Made by a program: the position numbers and the translations under genes
IMG/VR virus record: IMGVR_UViG_3300032213_000182
Coordinates: 1-23,217 of that record
Length of the DNA: 23,217 nucleotides
Reading direction: 5' to 3' (one strand)
DNA from: a virus
Notes under the pieces: generated by a model
Databases searched by the model: none
The model's input: only the letters and a program-made list of their open reading frames with translations
Told to the model about the DNA's origin: nothing
In this document: positions 5,485 to 10,988 of the stretch, piece after piece
How positions within the stretch are numbered: position 1 is the first letter of the stretch
How the letters are laid out: every line of letters starts with the position of its first letter

Positions 5485-6506
5485 GATTTGTTGAGTTGTT
5501 CGCAGGCATTGGTGGGTTCCGTCTGGGGTTAGAGCAGGCGGGTCACCAGTGCGTGTGGGCAAACGAAATATTAGAAAAACCAAGGAGGATTTATGCAAGA
5601 AACTTCGGGCATGAGCCAGACGCAAGAGACATTAGAACTGTTCAGCCTAACGACATCCCAGATGCAGAACTCCTCTGCGGCGGATTCCCGTGCGCGACTT
5701 TCAGCGTTGCTGGAAAGCGCTCTGGATTCTCGACAGAAGATACTCGCGGTACTCTCTTTTTTGAAATCTGTCGCGTTCTCAGAGACAAACGAATACCTTA
5801 TGTTTTCCTTGAAAATGTCAAAGGACTCCTCAACCACGATGGGGGAAGAACCTTTGCTGTCATCATCGCAAGTCTTGATGAATTGGGGTACGACGTTCAA
5901 TGGGAAGTTGTTAACAGCCAAAATTTCGGAGTCCCGCAAAACAGGGAGCGCGTATTCATTGTCGGACATCTTAGAGGACAACCCAGACCCCAAGTATTTC
6001 CTCTCGGAGTCTGCCTTTCAGAAGATGTTCACGAAACAACGCAAGGAGCGTCAAGCGAAGCAAGAGGAGGGGAACCCGAATCAAGCCGACCTATTCTGAT
6101 GCCCTTCGTCACAGGCAAGGTGATGCAATTCAAGGATGTGTTCCCAACGCTTGATGGTCATTACTGGAAGGGCATTCAAAACAATCAAGGGCGCGGTGCT
6201 GTGATGCAGGTGCGCCCAGTGCTAACGCCACACCGTGACACTAAGCGCCAGAACGGGCGTCGAGTCAAAGACCACAACGAGCCAGCGTTCACTCTCACGG
6301 CTCAAGACAGGCATGGAGTCATCGTAGGCGAACGCCTGCGCCGCCTGACACCACTGGAGTGCGAGCGCCTGCAAGGGTTACCCGACAACTTCACCAAATA
6401 TTACGACGACGGTTCATTGGTTAGCGACGCCGAGCGATACGAGCGTTGTGGTCGCACCGTCACTATCCCCGTCATCTACGAAATTGCAAAGAGGTTCCCA
6501 ACATGA
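5481..6506 (+). CDS. DNA cytosine-C5 methyltransferase
   Basis: This 341-aa enzyme of the Dcm/M.HhaI type should transfer a methyl group from SAM to cytosine C5, probably protecting phage DNA from restriction. Visible motifs: motif I ELFAGIGGF (5-13), catalytic PC in GGFPCATFSVAG (Cys71), ENV (111-113), motif VIII QNRERVFIVG (153-162), and a C-terminal GRTVTIPVIYEIAKRF motif X (324-339). The target-recognition region is about 165-285. All motifs are in one frame, so no frameshift is needed. The start overlaps the previous stop (ATGA). Residues 38-206 are overprinted by another ORF. No cognate restriction gene is visible. Confidence 0.93.
   Translation: MRFVELFAGIGGFRLGLEQAGHQCVWANEILEKPRRIYARNFGHEPDARDIRTVQPNDIPDAELLCGGFPCATFSVAGKRSGFSTEDTRGTLFFEICRVLRDKRIPYVFLENVKGLLNHDGGRTFAVIIASLDELGYDVQWEVVNSQNFGVPQNRERVFIVGHLRGQPRPQVFPLGVCLSEDVHETTQGASSEARGGEPESSRPILMPFVTGKVMQFKDVFPTLDGHYWKGIQNNQGRGAVMQVRPVLTPHRDTKRQNGRRVKDHNEPAFTLTAQDRHGVIVGERLRRLTPLECERLQGLPDNFTKYYDDGSLVSDAERYERCGRTVTIPVIYEIAKRFPT
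5582..5595 (+). promoter_or_regulatory. Strong Shine-Dalgarno inside the methyltransferase gene
   Basis: AAGGAGGA (5582-5589) with ATG at 5593-5595 is the best-matching ribosome site seen in the window. In the methyltransferase frame it is read as Pro-Arg-Arg-Ile, using tandem AGG AGG codons where most other Arg in that gene is CGN or AGA. It opens the +1 frame. Confidence 0.6.
5593..6099 (+). CDS. Overlapping +1-frame ORF within the cytosine methyltransferase gene
   Basis: This 168-aa frame lies fully inside the methyltransferase gene, starting at an ATG with a strong Shine-Dalgarno. The protein is Ser/Thr-rich with a hydrophilic N-terminus. Its C-terminal third holds GSAYSLSDILEDNPDPKYFL (about 118-137), then a basic KQRKERQAKQ tract and a terminal QADLF. 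I recall phage proteins with a SLSDILE...KYFLS core near Dcm-type genes, but cannot verify that they occur apart from such genes. Conservation of methyltransferase motif VIII could preserve this frame passively. QADLF resembles a bacterial sliding-clamp binding pentapeptide (QLxLF type). Start signal, length and family-like core favour expression; function unknown. Confidence 0.55.
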   Translation: MQETSGMSQTQETLELFSLTTSQMQNSSAADSRARLSALLESALDSRQKILAVLSFLKSVAFSETNEYLMFSLKMSKDSSTTMGEEPLLSSSQVLMNWGTTFNGKLLTAKISESRKTGSAYSLSDILEDNPDPKYFLSESAFQKMFTKQRKERQAKQEEGNPNQADLF

Positions 6507-7171
6507 AATCTTGGACTTTTGAATCAAAAGAAATTGCGGAGACATTTGACTCTCATGTGCGTGAGCAATTGCCGTGGTACGACATGGTCACTGATGCAGT
6601 TGTTTACATCGCAAGCAACTACATGACAAAAGGTTGCGTCATTACTGAGATTGGCGCATCAACAGGCAACATGACAAAGGCGCTGTTGCCAATATTTGTT
6701 GAGCGTGACGGGTGCAATTACCAAGCCATCGAGGTAAGTCCAATGATGTGCGATGTGTTCAACGCAAACATTCAACATCCGCTCGTTAGTTGCTGGGAGT
6801 CTGACATCCTTGAACTGGACATCAAGGGCGAAATTGATACATCTCATGTCACTATTTTGTTTTTGACTTTGATGTTCATTCCTGTCGAGGAGCGTGAGCG
6901 TTTGATGAAAAGGTTGCGCAAGAATTCGCATAAGGGAGGTTGCATCATTGTGGTTGATAAGGTGTTAGACCACGGCGGTTACTTTGCCACCGTCTTGAAG
7001 CGCCTTACCATGCATTTCAAATTAAAACAGGGGGCAAAACCAGAGGATGTGCTGTACAAAGAAATGAGCCTAGCGGGAGTGCAGATACCGATTGACCGAG
7101 CAATCTTAGGAAAGAACGCCAAGCAATTTTTTCGTATGGGTGAGTTTGCAGGGTGGGTAATTGAGACTTAG
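6503..7171 (+). CDS. Class I SAM-dependent methyltransferase
   Basis: This 222-aa protein has a Rossmann-type SAM-binding motif ITEIGASTGNM (about 47-57) followed by an acidic residue in YQAIEVSP (Glu77). The N-terminus SWTFESKEIAETFDSHVREQ looks like CmoA-like methyltransferases found in phages. A KGGCIIVVDKVLDHGGYF segment (about 144-161) probably belongs to the substrate-side core. The substrate is unknown: it could be nucleic acid, tRNA or a small molecule. The start at 6503 was preferred to 6446 because it overlaps the previous stop as ATGA and has GAGG at 6491-6494. It appears to be the last gene of cassette 1. Confidence 0.82.
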   Translation: MKSWTFESKEIAETFDSHVREQLPWYDMVTDAVVYIASNYMTKGCVITEIGASTGNMTKALLPIFVERDGCNYQAIEVSPMMCDVFNANIQHPLVSCWESDILELDIKGEIDTSHVTILFLTLMFIPVEERERLMKRLRKNSHKGGCIIVVDKVLDHGGYFATVLKRLTMHFKLKQGAKPEDVLYKEMSLAGVQIPIDRAILGKNAKQFFRMGEFAGWVIET

Positions 7172-7204
7172 GGAAAGTACCTAGAAAATAATTTGATAAA
7201 GTTG

Positions 7205-7232
7205 TTTACATCGTTTAAGTTGGTGTTATACT
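7205..7232 (+). promoter_or_regulatory. Sigma70-like promoter 2
   Basis: TTTACA (7205-7210) and TATACT (7227-7232) are separated by 16 nt, with an A/T-rich upstream tract. The -10 is closer to consensus than in copy 1. It probably drives genes from 7287 to 8486. Confidence 0.65.
7213..7231 (+). promoter_or_regulatory. Imperfect inverted repeat overlapping the -10 (operator candidate 2)
   Basis: GTTTAA (7213-7218) and TTATAC (7226-7231) keep the arms and 7-nt spacing of the perfect inverted repeat in copy 1, with one mismatch. Equivalent position suggests shared regulation. Confidence 0.35.
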
Positions 7233-7286
7233 AACATCACTGACACAGCAATACCGCATAGTCAGTTATAGCGAAAGAAAAGCGAA

Positions 7287-7556
7287 ATGAAAAAATCTAT
7301 CAAACTCAAAGACATCCGCGTAGGTCAACTGGTGGTCACCAGCGACAGCCCCGTTGCCCAAGTGCGCACCGTCGAAAGCGTTGAGGGTCTCATGGTCACA
7401 CTGACTTGGTACGAAGGCACAAACCAGTGCATTCAGGGTGTTGACTACTCTCTGCTGGCTGTGCCAACAGTTGCTCAAATCGAGTTCAGCATCAACAACT
7501 ACGGTCGTCTTGCTAACATGGAAGACGTCAAAGATGTGGCGTTGTTAATCGGCTAA
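7287..7556 (+). CDS. Conserved hypothetical protein, first gene of cassette 2
   Basis: This 89-aa protein is predicted to be mostly beta, with RVGQLVVTSDSPVAQVRTVE (about 11-30) and LMVTLTWYEG (about 35-44) suggesting a small beta-barrel. The start is supplied by the leader repeat. It is not obviously homologous to the first gene of cassette 1 despite the shared leader. A GNRA-type hairpin follows its stop. Function unknown. Confidence 0.65.
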   Translation: MKKSIKLKDIRVGQLVVTSDSPVAQVRTVESVEGLMVTLTWYEGTNQCIQGVDYSLLAVPTVAQIEFSINNYGRLANMEDVKDVALLIG

Positions 7557-7562
7557 ACCAAA

Positions 7563-7578
7563 GGGGGCGCAAGCCCCC
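7563..7578 (+). terminator. GCAA-capped intercistronic hairpin
   Basis: GGGGGC (7563-7568) pairs with GCCCCC (7573-7578) around a GCAA tetraloop. It is stable, has no T run and occupies the same position as the UUCG hairpin in cassette 1. It may act in attenuation or mRNA stability. Confidence 0.45.
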
Positions 7579-7602
7579 GCTCAAAAGCGAAAGGAAAGCG
7601 AA

Positions 7603-7851
7603 ATGGCATACATAGCAGAAATCGAATCCCGCGTTGCAGGTATCCCCTGCATCATTGGTGTCACGCACTTCGAGAGCGTGCGTGGCTCCTACTCGTACCA
7701 CGCCGCCAGCGACTGGGACTACCACGGCTACACCGAGGCTGAGTTCGAGGTGTGCGACCGCCGTGGACGCCCAGCCCCTTGGCTGGAGCGCAAACTGTCT
7801 GACAAGGACTCCAGCCGCATCGAGTCCGAGATTGCCGAATATTTCAACTAA
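7603..7851 (+). CDS. Conserved phage hypothetical protein
   Basis: This 82-aa protein has the segments VAGIPCIIGVTHFESVRGSY (about 11-30), YHGYTEAEFEVCDRRGRPAP (about 40-59) and a C-terminal acidic helix. It looks like a small widespread phage protein without a known function. The start follows GCGAAAGGAAAGCGAA, nearly the same as the start region of the leader repeats. No catalytic motif is evident. Confidence 0.75.
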   Translation: MAYIAEIESRVAGIPCIIGVTHFESVRGSYSYHAASDWDYHGYTEAEFEVCDRRGRPAPWLERKLSDKDSSRIESEIAEYFN

Positions 7852-7861
7852 GGAGAAAACC

Positions 7862-8125
7862 ATGTCCCACTTCGACACCATGAACACCATCGTCAACCAG
7901 TTCTTTGACAACCTGCCAAAGTCCTATGTTGCCTACTGCGACTACATCGCTCACACCATTGTGGGGAACCTGAAGGCGAATGACACCGAGCGCCTGCTTG
8001 CCAGCGTCAGCCGCCCACAGTACGACCTGACTGAGACTGGCGGCTTTGCCAGCACAAAGAAGACCATCATGGTCGAAGACCGCTTTGGTAAAAAGTACCG
8101 CGTGACTGTGGAGGAAGCAAAATGA
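7862..8125 (+). CDS. Small hypothetical protein
   Basis: This 87-aa protein is helical in its N-terminal half (HFDTMNTIVNQFFDNLPKSY) and has a likely beta C-terminus (KTIMVEDRFGKKYRVTVEEA). The start ATG at 7862 follows AGGAG at 7851-7855. A longer frame from 7634 was rejected because it overlaps the preceding gene entirely. The stop overlaps the next gene as ATGA. Function unknown. Confidence 0.65.
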   Translation: MSHFDTMNTIVNQFFDNLPKSYVAYCDYIAHTIVGNLKANDTERLLASVSRPQYDLTETGGFASTKKTIMVEDRFGKKYRVTVEEAK

Positions 8126-8313
8126 CCAACATGGGCGACCTGATGAATGACATGGAAGCCGAACTGCGCAGGCAGTTTCAGGCTATCACCCCAGAGCAAC
8201 GCGCAGAGGAAGAGCGCCAACGCCAGATTCAGCGGGACTGGGAGGCGGCACACACCGCGTTTGATACCGAGCCAGAGGACGGTGACGAGTCTGAGTGGGA
8301 GGAAGCCAAGTGA
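8122..8313 (+). CDS. Small acidic hypothetical protein
   Basis: This 63-aa, Glu/Arg-rich helical protein contains RRQFQAITPEQRAEEERQRQ at about 16-35, followed by an acidic tail EPEDGDESEWEEA. It is predicted to be soluble, possibly coiled-coil. ATGA and GTGA overlaps on either side support coupling. No function recognised. Confidence 0.6.
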   Translation: MTNMGDLMNDMEAELRRQFQAITPEQRAEEERQRQIQRDWEAAHTAFDTEPEDGDESEWEEAK

Positions 8314-8486
8314 GGTCTCTGACCTTCTGCGTGGTGGCTGTGGTGACCACCGTGGTGGTTGCCCATGCTTTGAGTTGGTATCAAACCTACAGGAGCATCC
8401 CGCCTGCGCCAACGTGCGAGACCATCCCTGTGGGTCAGCCAGAGTACAGGGAACTCGAAAAGGCTTGCAGGCGCATACGGGTGTAG
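8310..8486 (+). CDS. Small membrane or exported protein, GTG start
   Basis: The GTG at 8310 overlaps the previous stop as GTGA, with GGGAGG at 8297-8302 seven nt upstream. An in-frame ATG at 8295 would place the ribosome site inside the coding region. The 58-aa product has an N-terminal hydrophobic segment (SLTFCVVAVVTTVVVAHAL, about 3-21), then a polar tail with two Cys (PTCETIP, EKACRRIRV). It is likely a membrane-anchored or exported small protein. A lysis-type role is possible but unsupported. Confidence 0.6.
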   Translation: MRSLTFCVVAVVTTVVVAHALSWYQTYRSIPPAPTCETIPVGQPEYRELEKACRRIRV

Positions 8487-8487
8487 G

Positions 8488-8519
8488 TATACTTCGCTTC
8501 ATGTGAAAGCGACTGTATA
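8488..8519 (+). other. Hairpin just after the last cassette 2 gene
   Basis: TATAC (8488-8492) pairs with GTATA (8515-8519), and CGCTT (8495-8499) with AAGCG (8507-8511). It begins one base after the stop codon and may stabilise the mRNA end. A second hairpin (AACCG/CGGTT, 8540-8552) follows. No T run is present. Confidence 0.35.
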
Positions 8520-8583
8520 GCGAACAGATAGCGTTTCAAAACCGACTCGGTTACTCAAGGGGTTGTGTCCCTCTACCAACACA

Positions 8584-8608
8584 GGAGACCCGTCACGAGC
8601 GGGTCTTC
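8584..8608 (+). terminator. Probable terminator before the non-coding region
   Basis: GGAGACCCG (8584-8592) pairs with CGGGTCTTC (8600-8608), with one G-T wobble, around a 7-nt loop. TCATTT follows, a weak T-rich tail. It probably ends transcription of cassette 2. Confidence 0.5.
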
Positions 8609-8634
8609 TCATTTGTGCTGAAATGTGGTAAAAT
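8606..8634 (+). promoter_or_regulatory. Extended -10 promoter candidate upstream of the structured region
   Basis: TGGTAAAAT (8626-8634) matches an extended -10 (TGnTAnAAT style). A weak -35 TTCTCA lies 17 nt upstream at 8606-8611. Transcription would begin near 8641 and run into the hairpin-rich segment. Alternatively it is a late-gene promoter for the terminase operon. Confidence 0.4.
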
Positions 8635-8640
8635 CAAGGC

Positions 8641-8901
8641 TTCGGAGTTCTGTAATTATTCGTAGTGAAGTAGGACAAGCCCGTGCAATTCGGGACAAAG
8701 CATCCGAGGGAAGGTGACTCGGAGCCAACACGCATGGGGATTGACCTGCGGCCTTGCCTGAAACAACAGGACAAGCAGGCTCGGTGCATCGGACTTCTAA
8801 GCCGAAGCGCACTGGGGACAGTCTCCAGCCGTGTTGGATGTTAAGCCAGCATTCGAGGATGTCAACGCGCAGATTTTTCTGGCTTTCCACTGCGCCGCAG
8901 T
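8641..8901 (+). ncRNA. Candidate structured non-coding RNA
   Basis: No credible gene or tRNA is seen in this part of the 8487-8992 gap. It holds a run of short-range stems: CCCG/CGGG (8680-8694), TCCGAG/CTCGGA (8703-8723), CTTGCCTG with CAGG-A-CAAG (8753-8775), nested GTGC/GCAC and TCGG/CCGA (8784-8812), CTGGGGA/TCTCCAG (8812-8828), AAGCCAG/CTGGCTT (8843-8885) and ACTGC/GCAGT (8889-8901). It could be a stand-alone RNA, a long 5' leader of the terminase operon, or a packaging site. I do not recognise tmRNA, RNase P, a group I intron or GOLLD/ROOL RNA. Confidence 0.35.
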
Positions 8902-8992
8902 CGAAGACCGAATCGAGTCCAACAACCCATAGCGTCCCGAAAGCGAATCGTTTACACTGACGACATTCGTTCACTCATGGGGATTACGGGTT

Positions 8993-9580
8993 ATGCCAGA
9001 AACCATCAAGAAGGGGGCTAGGAAGCCCGCCAAGACGCCAAAGGCTACAAAGCAAGCCCAAGGTAGCACCACGCCCGCAAAGAAGCCTGTAGCCCCGCAA
9101 ATACCAAGACCTGCTCATAGACCAGTAGAGTACACAGAAGAGATAGCAGAAGAGGTATGTTGGAGACTCGCTCATGGTGAGTCACTTGTCTCAATCTGTA
9201 GTAGCGAACACCTCCCTCACTGCGCGACGATTTACCGATGGTTGATTCGCTTCCCCGTCTTCTGCGAGATGTACGCACGCGCTCGTGAAGACCAAGCCGA
9301 CACCAACGCCGATGAAATCCTTGCCATCGCTGACGAGAAGCCGCCTGAGTTCAAGGACGATAAGGGGCGCGTTTACCTTGACCAGACATTCATTCAGTGG
9401 CAGAAGAACCGCATTGATGCGCGTAAGTGGACAGCCGCCAAACTCAAGCCTCGTAAGTATGGTGACAGGTTCGCCGTCGAGGGCGTGGAGGGTGGAGCCG
9501 CCATCAAAACTGAGAACACCAGCGCCGACAAGTTCCTTGAGGTTATCAAGAACATGGAGATGACCAAACGTGCTGGCTGA
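8993..9580 (+). CDS. terS: Small terminase subunit, Sf6-like
   Basis: This 195-aa protein has a basic, low-complexity N-terminus (about 1-45, Lys/Ala/Pro rich) and then a helix-turn-helix DNA-binding part with CWRLAHGESLVSICSSEH (about 56-73) and TIYRWLIRFPVF. The C-terminal core has AREDQADTNADEILAIAD and NRIDARKWTAAKLKPRKYGD (about 137-156), typical of Sf6-type small terminases. It recognises the packaging site and recruits the large subunit. It overlaps the large subunit gene by 11 nt. The start has a GGGGATT site upstream; the long basic tail is unusual but plausible. Confidence 0.85.
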   Translation: MPETIKKGARKPAKTPKATKQAQGSTTPAKKPVAPQIPRPAHRPVEYTEEIAEEVCWRLAHGESLVSICSSEHLPHCATIYRWLIRFPVFCEMYARAREDQADTNADEILAIADEKPPEFKDDKGRVYLDQTFIQWQKNRIDARKWTAAKLKPRKYGDRFAVEGVEGGAAIKTENTSADKFLEVIKNMEMTKRAG

Positions 9581-10985
9581 GTTGCTCGAAGACCCAGAGG
9601 TGCAGGCGGAGTTCAACGCCAAGCCAGAGCATGACCGCATTGCGTACATCGCTCACGCCGAATGGATAGCCAGCGCACACAAGTACCAGATACCGCCCCC
9701 GCTTGAGCAGGATTGGACGGTCTGGGCGCTGATTGCAGGCAGGGGTGCAGGCAAGTCCCACGCAGGCAGTCAAGCCCTGTGGTGGTGGTGCTGGACACAC
9801 CCCAACTCCCGTGGGTTGGTGCTGGCTCCCACATCGAATGACATCAAATTCACCTGCTTTGAAGGAAAATCAGGACTGCTCGCAAACATTCCTTCCGAGT
9901 TGATAGCGAAGTACAACAAGCAAGACCACGAGATAACGCTGGTCAATGGCTCGTCCATCCGTGGCATCTCTGGCGACTCGTATGAGCGTCTGCGAGGCCC
10001 GCAGTTCCACTGGTGCTGGGCTGATGAGTTAGCCGCCTTCCAGTACCTCGGTGAGGGTGAGGCGTGGGACATGATGATGATGGGACTGCGTCTAGGTGAC
10101 CAGCCCCGCGTCATCGTGACGACGACACCGCGCCCCAAGGACTTGATACTCGACCTGATTGGGCGCGAGGGTGAGGATGTGGTCATCGACCGCGCCAGCA
10201 CCTATGAGAACGAAGCCAACCTCGCCTCGACCTTCCGCAACCAGTTGGAGCAGTACAAAGGCTCTAAACTGTACGAGCAGGAAGTGCTGGGCAAAATCAT
10301 CGACCTCGAAGATGGCAAGGTGGTCAACCGCTCCATGTTCAAGATGTTCCCGCATGACCGCCCGTTCCCCAAGTTCGAGTTCATCGTGCAGTCCTACGAC
10401 TCTGCCTACACGGACAAGACCTACAACGACCCGACCGCGATGACAACGTGGGGCGTGTTCAAGCCAATGGATGGGCCTATGTCCGTCCTACTCCTCGACT
10501 GCTGGGCAGAGCATCTGACCTTCCCCAAACTCAAGCCCAAGGTGCTAGACGAGTGGCGGGTGTCCTATGGCGAAGGCAAGGATGCCAAGCGCCCTGACCT
10601 CATCCTCATCGAGGCGAAGGCGTCAGGTCTGTCGCTAGTGCAGGAGTTGCAGGCGATGCACTTGCCTGTGCGTGCGTGGAACCCCGGTGGCGCTGACAAG
10701 ATGACCAGATTGCAGATTACCGCCTCCATCTTCGCTACTGGGCGCGTCTGGCTCCCTGAGTCGTCTGTCCACAAGGGTTATGTCAAGGACTGGGCGGAGG
10801 GCTTCCTGTCCCAGATATGCGCCTTCCCTGATGCCGCGCATGACGACTATGTGGACTCAGCCACACAAGCGATTCGGTTATTGAAGGACATGGGTTTCCT
10901 CGACATTAACCCAGAGCCTCGTTATGATGACGACGATGACTACGAATATTCCCGCCCGAAGCGGGTCAACCCTTACACGGCGTAA
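9570..10985 (+). CDS. terL: Large terminase subunit (packaging ATPase/nuclease)
   Basis: This 471-aa motor protein pumps DNA into the prohead and cuts it. The Walker A motif AGRGAGKS is at 56-63, Walker B FHWCWADE with Asp152-Glu153, and coupling motif TTTPRP at 184-189. The C-terminal RNase H-like nuclease has Asp277 (QSYDSAY), Glu348 (LILIEAKASG) and Asp425/426 (AHDDYVDS). Length and order are complete. The start is GTG at 9570 overlapping the small subunit, with GGAG at 9557-9560. The tail RYDDDDDYEYSRPKR is strongly acidic then basic. Confidence 0.95.
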   Translation: MLAELLEDPEVQAEFNAKPEHDRIAYIAHAEWIASAHKYQIPPPLEQDWTVWALIAGRGAGKSHAGSQALWWWCWTHPNSRGLVLAPTSNDIKFTCFEGKSGLLANIPSELIAKYNKQDHEITLVNGSSIRGISGDSYERLRGPQFHWCWADELAAFQYLGEGEAWDMMMMGLRLGDQPRVIVTTTPRPKDLILDLIGREGEDVVIDRASTYENEANLASTFRNQLEQYKGSKLYEQEVLGKIIDLEDGKVVNRSMFKMFPHDRPFPKFEFIVQSYDSAYTDKTYNDPTAMTTWGVFKPMDGPMSVLLLDCWAEHLTFPKLKPKVLDEWRVSYGEGKDAKRPDLILIEAKASGLSLVQELQAMHLPVRAWNPGGADKMTRLQITASIFATGRVWLPESSVHKGYVKDWAEGFLSQICAFPDAAHDDYVDSATQAIRLLKDMGFLDINPEPRYDDDDDYEYSRPKRVNPYTA

Positions 10986-10988
10986 AAC

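Larger units (their letters stand above)
7182..7289 (+). repeat. Promoter/leader repeat, copy 2
   Basis: This copy aligns ungapped to 4521-4628. Conserved blocks include CGTTTAA, CACTGAC, AGCAATACC and the AGCGAA...AAGCGAAATG end. The most variable part is the middle of the leader (7256-7259) and the promoter spacer. Confidence 0.8.

Noticed and set aside
5940-6020. Frameshift in the cytosine methyltransferase joining it to the SLSDILE frame
   Set aside because: The methyltransferase frame continues through target-recognition and motif X without interruption, so no frameshift is needed.
8780-8870. Possible tRNA (anticodon-like CTTCTAAG and a TTCGAGG segment)
   Set aside because: No paired T-arm stem around TTCGAGG and no acceptor stem; the stems found do not make a cloverleaf.
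8754-8960. 68-codon + strand ORF in the non-coding gap
   Set aside because: Poor ribosome site, unnatural composition, and it runs through several predicted hairpins; better explained by structured RNA.
8609-8974. 121-codon antisense ORF across the same gap
   Set aside because: No ribosome site or motif, and opposite to every supported gene.
8733-8985. Direct repeat CATGGGGATT (8733-8742 and 8976-8985)
   Set aside because: Only 10 nt; the second copy is probably the ribosome site of the small terminase, and no att-like extension is seen.
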